Positions 6,161-10,707 of a stretch of DNA of 10,707 nucleotides are shown here, piece by piece; the first letter of the stretch is position 1; the number at the start of each line of letters is the position of its first letter. The notes beneath the pieces are model-generated. The model was not told where the DNA came from. It did no database searches and saw only the letters and a list, made by a program, of their open reading frames with translations. The position numbers and the translations under genes are program-made. The stretch comes from Bacteroidetes bacterium UBA7368 (GTDB lineage Bacteria > Bacteroidota > Rhodothermia > Rhodothermales > UBA10348), in NCBI GenBank assembly GCA_002469915.1, contig DKOG01000158.1, positions 1-10,707 on the forward strand, written 5' to 3'.

Positions 6161-7280
6161 TAAAATCTGGCGTTCAGCCACTATTGGTACCTTTTGCTTA
6201 ATGCTCTTTGCTTGCTCTGAATCGGGCGGACAGTCTGCTGAAATTGATTTGTCTCTAATCAATCTTCCAGAAGGCTTCGAGATATCCATTTACGCTGATT
6301 CCGTACCCAATGCGCGTTCCATGACGATGACGGCTGGAGGGACTTTATTCGTGGGAAACCGCCAAGGCGACAAGGTCTATGCGCTGCGGGATGAGGATGG
6401 CGATATGATAGCGGAGACTCAGTATGTCATAGACAGCGACCTAACCATGCCAAATGGCGTCGCGTTCAAGGATGGTTCTTTGTACGTCGCGGAAGTAAGT
6501 CGCATTCTGCGCTACGACAATATCGAGAACAACCTTGATACCCCGCCGGAGCCGGTCGTGGTGTTTGACGGGTATCCATCCGATCGACATCACGGATGGA
6601 AATACATCGCTTTCGGCCCGGATGGAAAGCTCTATGTCCCCGTCGGTGCACCGTGCAATGTTTGTGATCGGGACGAACCCTACGCGTCCATTACCAGAAT
6701 GAACCCTGATGGAAGCGATATGGAAGTTTACGCCATGGGTGTTCGCAATTCCGTTGGGTTCACTTGGCACCCCGAAACAGGTGAAATGTGGTTTACGGAT
6801 AATGGGCGAGACAATCTGGGCGACGACATTCCGCCCTGCGAGCTAAATCATGCTCCGGAAAAGGGGATGCATTTCGGGTTTCCGTACATCCATGGCGGAG
6901 ATATTCCAGATCCTGAATTTGGAGATGGGCATTCTGCGTCGAATTATACGGTTCCAGCCCAAAACTTAGGGCCGCACGTGGCTCCTTTAGGTCTTGAGTT
7001 TTATCACGGAGAAAATTTCCCTGACATGTACCGAAATCAAATTTTGATTGCCGAACACGGGTCGTGGAATCGCGCGGAGAAAATTGGCTATCGGATATCT
7101 ATGGTCACGTTGGATGAGACCGGTAACAGTACAGGATACTCTACATTCATCGACGGGTGGCTCCAGGGACAAGAAGCATGGGGACGGCCAGTAGATCTTG
7201 AACACCTCTCAGACGGATCTATCCTGATCTCGGATGACCGGGCAGATGTCATATACCGTGTTGTGTATTCAGGAGACTGA
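6150..7280 (+). CDS. PQQ-dependent sugar (sorbosone-type) dehydrogenase, lipoprotein
   Basis: The 376-residue product begins with a lipoprotein signal: hydrophobic IGTFCLMLFAC with the lipidated Cys at residue 22. The mature part (LPEGFEISIYADSVPNARSM onward) is a six-bladed beta-propeller of the soluble glucose/sorbosone dehydrogenase family, whose members oxidise sugars or aldoses with PQQ and calcium. Visible family sites are HHGWK (His147/His148, in the place of the catalytic His of soluble glucose dehydrogenase), VGAPCNVC, GVRNSVGF (Arg199, Asn200, the PQQ-contacting pair), TDNGRDNLGDDIPP, and AEHGSWNR. By location it would act at the periplasmic face of a membrane. The substrate cannot be told, and many homologues are only putative enzymes. 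The start is at 6150 or the adjacent ATG at 6153, inside the end of the TM2 gene. It converges on the next gene with an 8-base gap. Confidence 0.88.
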   Translation: MMNSKIWRSATIGTFCLMLFACSESGGQSAEIDLSLINLPEGFEISIYADSVPNARSMTMTAGGTLFVGNRQGDKVYALRDEDGDMIAETQYVIDSDLTMPNGVAFKDGSLYVAEVSRILRYDNIENNLDTPPEPVVVFDGYPSDRHHGWKYIAFGPDGKLYVPVGAPCNVCDRDEPYASITRMNPDGSDMEVYAMGVRNSVGFTWHPETGEMWFTDNGRDNLGDDIPPCELNHAPEKGMHFGFPYIHGGDIPDPEFGDGHSASNYTVPAQNLGPHVAPLGLEFYHGENFPDMYRNQILIAEHGSWNRAEKIGYRISMVTLDETGNSTGYSTFIDGWLQGQEAWGRPVDLEHLSDGSILISDDRADVIYRVVYSGD

Positions 7281-7288
7281 TCCAGCGC

Positions 7289-9163
7289 TTATTTTAGTAG
7301 CGTCAAGGGAAGCGACTGAACTCCGGAATCGGTCGTAAGACGAATGAGATAGGTACCAGACGTCCAGGAGGCGGCATCCAATCTAAATTGATGTCTTCCT
7401 GCCGCTAGGACACCATCATTCAACGTTGTCATTCGTTTTCCTAGAAGGTCATACACCTCCAATCGAGCATGAGTGGTTCGGTCTAGTTCTAGCGGGATCG
7501 TGGTGGAAGGATTAAATGGATTGGGGTAATTCCTTTCCAGTGTCCAGCTCGTCGGTATTCCACCACCATCCTCCACGTCGGTAACTTCCGAAAGAGGTGT
7601 CCAGAACGCTTCTAGCTTGGTTTTATCGCCAACGGCTAGGTCCGGTTTACCATGCGTAAGAATAAATAAAACCCACTGGAATCTTCCTTCAAAGCGCTGA
7701 AGATCTTCCGGTGAAGCTACAAGTTCATGGATCTCCAGCTCGTCCGAATCGGCCCGGCGCAAAACGATTCTAGCTGCATTACGAGCTAGGACCTGCTCAC
7801 GAAACTCATCCCCGAAAATGGCAGAGGTAGGTACGTCGTACGTGAATTCGAAATTAGCTACGTTGTTGAATCTAAAAAGATTGGCAGCTCCAGCATTTAC
7901 ACGCAAGTCCAAGGAATGTGAAAACCCACCTTCTCCTTCGTCGCTTGATAGCTCACCATTAATAGGTGCACTTGAAATCGGAATATTATGGGAGGAGCGC
8001 TCTGGCTGTGAGTACCCAAACTCGGGGGCGATGGAGGTGTCGTTAAGGTAATTGGCGGTATGGTAATCCCGAATAAGGTCCGATAGATTTTCACCGTGCA
8101 TAGTCAGGACCGAATCGATCCCGGCCCCTCCTTTTTTCTTGAGGCCTTGCATCATCTGACCAATGGCCATGGTGCCCACTCTCTCAGCCAAAAAGGTGAA
8201 GAACAGCCCACCTCGCTCGTAGTCCATTGCACCAGGTCCGCCACCGTCTCTCCAAGTGAATAGCGGTTGAGTAGTCTCGGTAATACTATTAGTAAAGTTG
8301 ACTCCTCTCCAATAGTAGCCATTCATGACCATGGCATACTCTGCATATCCTTCCGTAACGAATGTGGTGTCCCAGCCATAGGAAAGATGAATCAAATGCG
8401 CGTATTCATGAGCTGCAATAACGGCAAGCGTAGCTAAGTTGCTAGTACCTTGGTCTGAGTCCAAATAGAGAATATCTCGACCGTTGCCCATTTGGTCGGC
8501 CGGAGGGTTGAGCACAGCGTCCGCAGAGGAGACGTATCCTAGTGTAGATCCGCTACCTCGCCCAATATCATACATCAATACATCAACTATGCCGTCTCCA
8601 TCAATGTTCGGGGGCAGACCGAATACGTCGTTATTATTGGCAAAAAGACCCTGCGAAGGGTTGATAGAGCGAGAAGGAGTGGAATCGTGAATTACACTCT
8701 TTAGGCTGCTGATATCAGAAGTTGATACATTTCCATTTGTGATTTCAGCCACTTCTACCCACAGATTATATAGGCTCGTCGTATCTACCAAACGGAAGTT
8801 GAGCAACATAAACGCACTGTTAGTGGATCCTTCTCTAACTTTAAATTCCTGTTCTGCCCCAATGTCGGGTGTATAACCTCCTTTTCGGGCTGACGGGTAG
8901 AGACCAGCCCGCTTAGCTGCTAAATAGGATTCCACCGAGGCTCGAGCTGATGGTGATGTCATATCTGTTCCGCAGAAATGCTCTGCAGAGCCGTGTCCAG
9001 GATGGGACAGATCCAAGTCGAGTTGTGGCGTAAGGTGAACAGATCGTCCAGAAACAGGGTCAGGGTCGGATTCCGCAGCAAAAGCAGGTTTGGGGCCTGA
9101 AAGCACTAATAAAAGGGCCGCAATGAGGGCGAACGATGCAGTATTATGCAGTGTGGCACGCAA
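7289..9163 (-). CDS. Secreted zinc-metallopeptidase-like protein (M30-like) with T9SS-type sorting domain
   Basis: A complete 624-residue exported protein. The start is a TTG (complement of 9161-9163): there is no ATG before residue 60, a stop lies six codons upstream, AGGA sits 10 bases in front, and the frame then opens directly into a signal peptide (FALIAALLLVLSG) with an AFA-AE cleavage site after about residue 29. The central HEYAHLIHL (His252, Glu253, His256) followed by TEGYAEY (Glu271 or Glu275) is a gluzincin-like zinc site, resembling hyicolysin-type (M30) peptidases more than thermolysin. An upstream DGDGIVDVLMYD segment (about residues 185-200) looks like a calcium-binding loop. 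The last 80 residues, NYPNPFNPSTTI to LTLLK, are a canonical type A sorting domain. I infer an extracellular or surface-attached peptidase; catalytic activity is not proven by sequence. Confidence 0.85.
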   Translation of the reverse strand: MRATLHNTASFALIAALLLVLSGPKPAFAAESDPDPVSGRSVHLTPQLDLDLSHPGHGSAEHFCGTDMTSPSARASVESYLAAKRAGLYPSARKGGYTPDIGAEQEFKVREGSTNSAFMLLNFRLVDTTSLYNLWVEVAEITNGNVSTSDISSLKSVIHDSTPSRSINPSQGLFANNNDVFGLPPNIDGDGIVDVLMYDIGRGSGSTLGYVSSADAVLNPPADQMGNGRDILYLDSDQGTSNLATLAVIAAHEYAHLIHLSYGWDTTFVTEGYAEYAMVMNGYYWRGVNFTNSITETTQPLFTWRDGGGPGAMDYERGGLFFTFLAERVGTMAIGQMMQGLKKKGGAGIDSVLTMHGENLSDLIRDYHTANYLNDTSIAPEFGYSQPERSSHNIPISSAPINGELSSDEGEGGFSHSLDLRVNAGAANLFRFNNVANFEFTYDVPTSAIFGDEFREQVLARNAARIVLRRADSDELEIHELVASPEDLQRFEGRFQWVLFILTHGKPDLAVGDKTKLEAFWTPLSEVTDVEDGGGIPTSWTLERNYPNPFNPSTTIPLELDRTTHARLEVYDLLGKRMTTLNDGVLAAGRHQFRLDAASWTSGTYLIRLTTDSGVQSLPLTLLK

Positions 9164-9212
9164 TTGGCAGCTATCCTGTTAAAATGAGTTCAATAAGAAA
9201 GTTGAATCTAGA

Positions 9213-9578
9213 ATGACGGTACATACTATGAGTTTCTACAAGACGCAGATTTGCACCTTTTTGACTCCGCCGTTCACGCGAGTGGCATACCTATTTCTAT
9301 TGGGCGCAGTCCTTACAGGTTGTGCCCAGTTGCCCATTGACTCCCCAAACGAGATCACGGTTGAAGGGTACGTTAGCATGATGGGCAACGAGCCGTTCGC
9401 ACAGCTGGTGCTAAAGACGAGTGACAATAATTCGTATGTCCTCAAAATGGAACCCGAAATGCGTAGTACACTCAGTACTCCAGCCAATCTGAAGGTCAGC
9501 GGGAGAGTATATCTCGGATCTTGGAACGGAAAACCAATCGCTCATCTTCAAGTGAAAGAATTTTCCTCCTTGAACTGA
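9213..9578 (+). CDS. Small lipoprotein with predicted beta-barrel (OB-like) domain
   Basis: This 121-residue product has a long N-terminal region, a hydrophobic core VAYLFLLGAVLTGC and a lipobox LTGC with the lipidated Cys at residue 37, so the mature protein is about 85 residues. A second ATG at 9228 (residue 6) gives a more usual signal length. The mature part alternates short strands (EITVEGYVSMMGNEPFAQLVLKT, NLKVSGRVYLG, KPIAHLQVKEF) in the way of small OB-fold envelope lipoproteins with a 'VEG-V...GNEPFA-L-L' start; I recognise the style, not a named family. It is divergent from the M30-like gene by 49 bases and ends one base from the stop of the converging downstream gene. Its role is unknown; a structural or binding role at the outer membrane is a guess. 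Confidence 0.75.
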   Translation: MTVHTMSFYKTQICTFLTPPFTRVAYLFLLGAVLTGCAQLPIDSPNEITVEGYVSMMGNEPFAQLVLKTSDNNSYVLKMEPEMRSTLSTPANLKVSGRVYLGSWNGKPIAHLQVKEFSSLN

Positions 9579-9579
9579 C

Positions 9580-10707
9580 CTATTTAATTAAAGTCATGGT
9601 GCGCGTCATACGGTGGTCACCAGCACGAAGGGTATAGACATATAGTCCCGATCCAAGCACTGTAGCGTCGAACATGGCTTCATGCGAACCGGCTTGCAAT
9701 ACGCCTTGAATCAAGGTGGCTACCTTTCTGCCCAACAGGTCAAAGACTTCCAATTCGACGTCTGATGAATTCGGGAGCTCAAATTGAATGGTCGTGGAAG
9801 GGTTGAATGGGTTCGGGTAGTTTTGGTCGAGTACAATGGTTTCTGGCAGGTCAATTCCACCATCGACATCCGTAGAGCCTGCATTTAAATCAACTCGCAC
9901 CCGGATAGGAAGGACCAGGCCGTTAAAAGCGGGGTTTCCGCCTGAAGTGACGCTGTCAAAATGGGCCCAACGTTGCGTTTGGCTGCCAAAACTGTTGAAC
10001 ATGTAGCTTGGAGACGTAGTCAAGGCAGTGTGCGAAAGGGCGAAGTAGATATAGTTATTGTCGATCCCTGCATTTTCGAATCCAACGAACAAGGGTCCCG
10101 TCGCTTGGCTGAGTTCATTTTGCCAAGGAGCCATATCGATCGTCATAAAGGCCAAATTCGGTGCATCTATACCTGCATTGTATTCAAACACCTCCGACAT
10201 CACGACATCTCCAGGTACACCGTCAATTTCATTCCAAACCGATAACCGGAAATCTCTCGTGGTTGAATTGGTGGATTGGAAGGCATCCATGAAAAGCAGG
10301 GATAAAGAAATTTCACTGAATGCAGAGCCAGGAGGCGTTTCGAAGCGATTGGCAAACTTGTCATCGATGGCCAAAATGTTCTCACCGGAAACCGGAATTC
10401 CGATTATGGTAATGGAACCGGTTCCTGTGTGTTGGACAACGCCGTCATCATACGTGATATCCTCAAATTGTTTTGGCGCCGTAAACGTCTCCCAACTCGC
10501 TGTAAAATTGTACCCTACAGTAGCCGTCGTACTTAGATCAACGTGGGGGATGACTAGGTAGACATTCGAGAAATTACCTGTTCTAACAACGCCTTCACCC
10601 CCAGGGTCAACCTCCGCAAAGGATCGACCTGAGTCGACATCATCGAAAATGAGAATGGGTTTAAGGTCGTCACGTTGGGAGGTACTTCCTGCGTCTAGAT
10701 CCAAAGA
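9580..10707 (-). CDS. Secreted beta-sandwich protein with T9SS-type sorting domain; 5' partial
   Basis: The frame stays open to the right edge, so the N-terminus is missing; the TTG at 10702-10704 is an internal codon. No catalytic motif is visible. The centre (FETPPGSAFSEISLSLLFMD... DFRLSVWNEIDGVPGDVV... GPLFVGFENAG) has the layout of an all-beta module common in sorted extracellular proteins: a 'V-n-e-dGvPGd-v' strand pair, then a 'FVGF' strand. The phrase DLDAGST at the window edge and DLNAGST shortly before the sorting domain suggest that the module is repeated, with a further copy upstream. The final 80 residues, NYPNPFNPSTTI to MTLIK, are a clear type A sorting domain, so the protein is probably exported across the outer membrane and anchored or released. 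Adhesin or matrix roles are possible but not shown. Confidence 0.8.
   Translation of the reverse strand, partial: SLDLDAGSTSQRDDLKPILIFDDVDSGRSFAEVDPGGEGVVRTGNFSNVYLVIPHVDLSTTATVGYNFTASWETFTAPKQFEDITYDDGVVQHTGTGSITIIGIPVSGENILAIDDKFANRFETPPGSAFSEISLSLLFMDAFQSTNSTTRDFRLSVWNEIDGVPGDVVMSEVFEYNAGIDAPNLAFMTIDMAPWQNELSQATGPLFVGFENAGIDNNYIYFALSHTALTTSPSYMFNSFGSQTQRWAHFDSVTSGGNPAFNGLVLPIRVRVDLNAGSTDVDGGIDLPETIVLDQNYPNPFNPSTTIQFELPNSSDVELEVFDLLGRKVATLIQGVLQAGSHEAMFDATVLGSGLYVYTLRAGDHRMTRTMTLIK

Noticed and set aside
7281..7310. Terminator between the dehydrogenase and the M30-like gene
   Set aside because: Only a 4-bp CGCT/AGCG pairing is visible and it lies largely inside the coding end of the - strand gene; too weak to call.
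10058..10561. 167-codon + strand frame inside the last gene
   Set aside because: It is a shadow of the sorting-domain protein on the other strand; the real frame has a clear C-terminal domain.
1..10707. tRNA, rRNA, CRISPR array, transposase, integrase or phage genes
   Set aside because: None seen on either strand; the genes have ordinary spacing and no repeat arrays.

Overview
This 10.7 kb stretch looks like chromosomal DNA of a Gram-negative bacterium on the Bacteroidota/Rhodothermota/Balneolota side of the tree. Three separate secreted proteins end in the roughly 80-residue 'YPNPF... VYDLLGR... AGxH... SGxY' C-terminal domain. In those phyla it is the type A sorting signal of the type IX secretion system (T9SS). 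Base composition is moderate, two lipoproteins carry ordinary lipoboxes, and the housekeeping genes (ahcY and a seven-iron ferredoxin) are of common bacterial types. The phylum assignment is inference from protein families only; no rRNA or other marker gene is present.

Layout. At 1-3075 (+) lies the 3' part of a large secreted metalloprotease: a gluzincin core with HEYAH and a downstream EGWAD, then repeated beta-sandwich modules and a sorting domain. A 200-bp leader follows. It contains a 42-codon cysteine-containing ORF that stops four bases before the start of ahcY (3276-4589, +), which encodes S-adenosylhomocysteine hydrolase. A perfect 36-bp palindrome (4613-4648) acts as a probable two-way terminator, and next to it is a 170-bp non-coding stretch rich in nested hairpins. 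The ferredoxin gene fdxA (4823-5170, -) converges on ahcY. A 224-bp divergent intergenic region with two short perfect dyads separates fdxA from a tight + strand cluster: a DUF2752 membrane protein, a TM2-domain protein and a PQQ-dependent sugar (sorbosone-type) dehydrogenase lipoprotein (5395-7280). The last two genes of that cluster overlap.

From 7289 onward the window is again about the cell envelope. A second, unrelated secreted HEYAH protein with a sorting domain (7289-9163, -) is divergent from a small lipoprotein (9213-9578, +). The lipoprotein meets tail-to-tail, with one base between, a third sorting-domain protein that runs off the right edge (9580-10707, -).

Taken together, the window combines export-related genes (two candidate extracellular zinc peptidases, one non-enzymatic secreted protein, two lipoproteins) with housekeeping genes (methyl-cycle turnover of SAH and electron transfer by ferredoxin). 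I see no phage, transposon, CRISPR or tRNA/rRNA genes. The parts I cannot explain are the ahcY leader ORF, the hairpin-rich block behind ahcY, and the DUF2752-TM2-dehydrogenase grouping.
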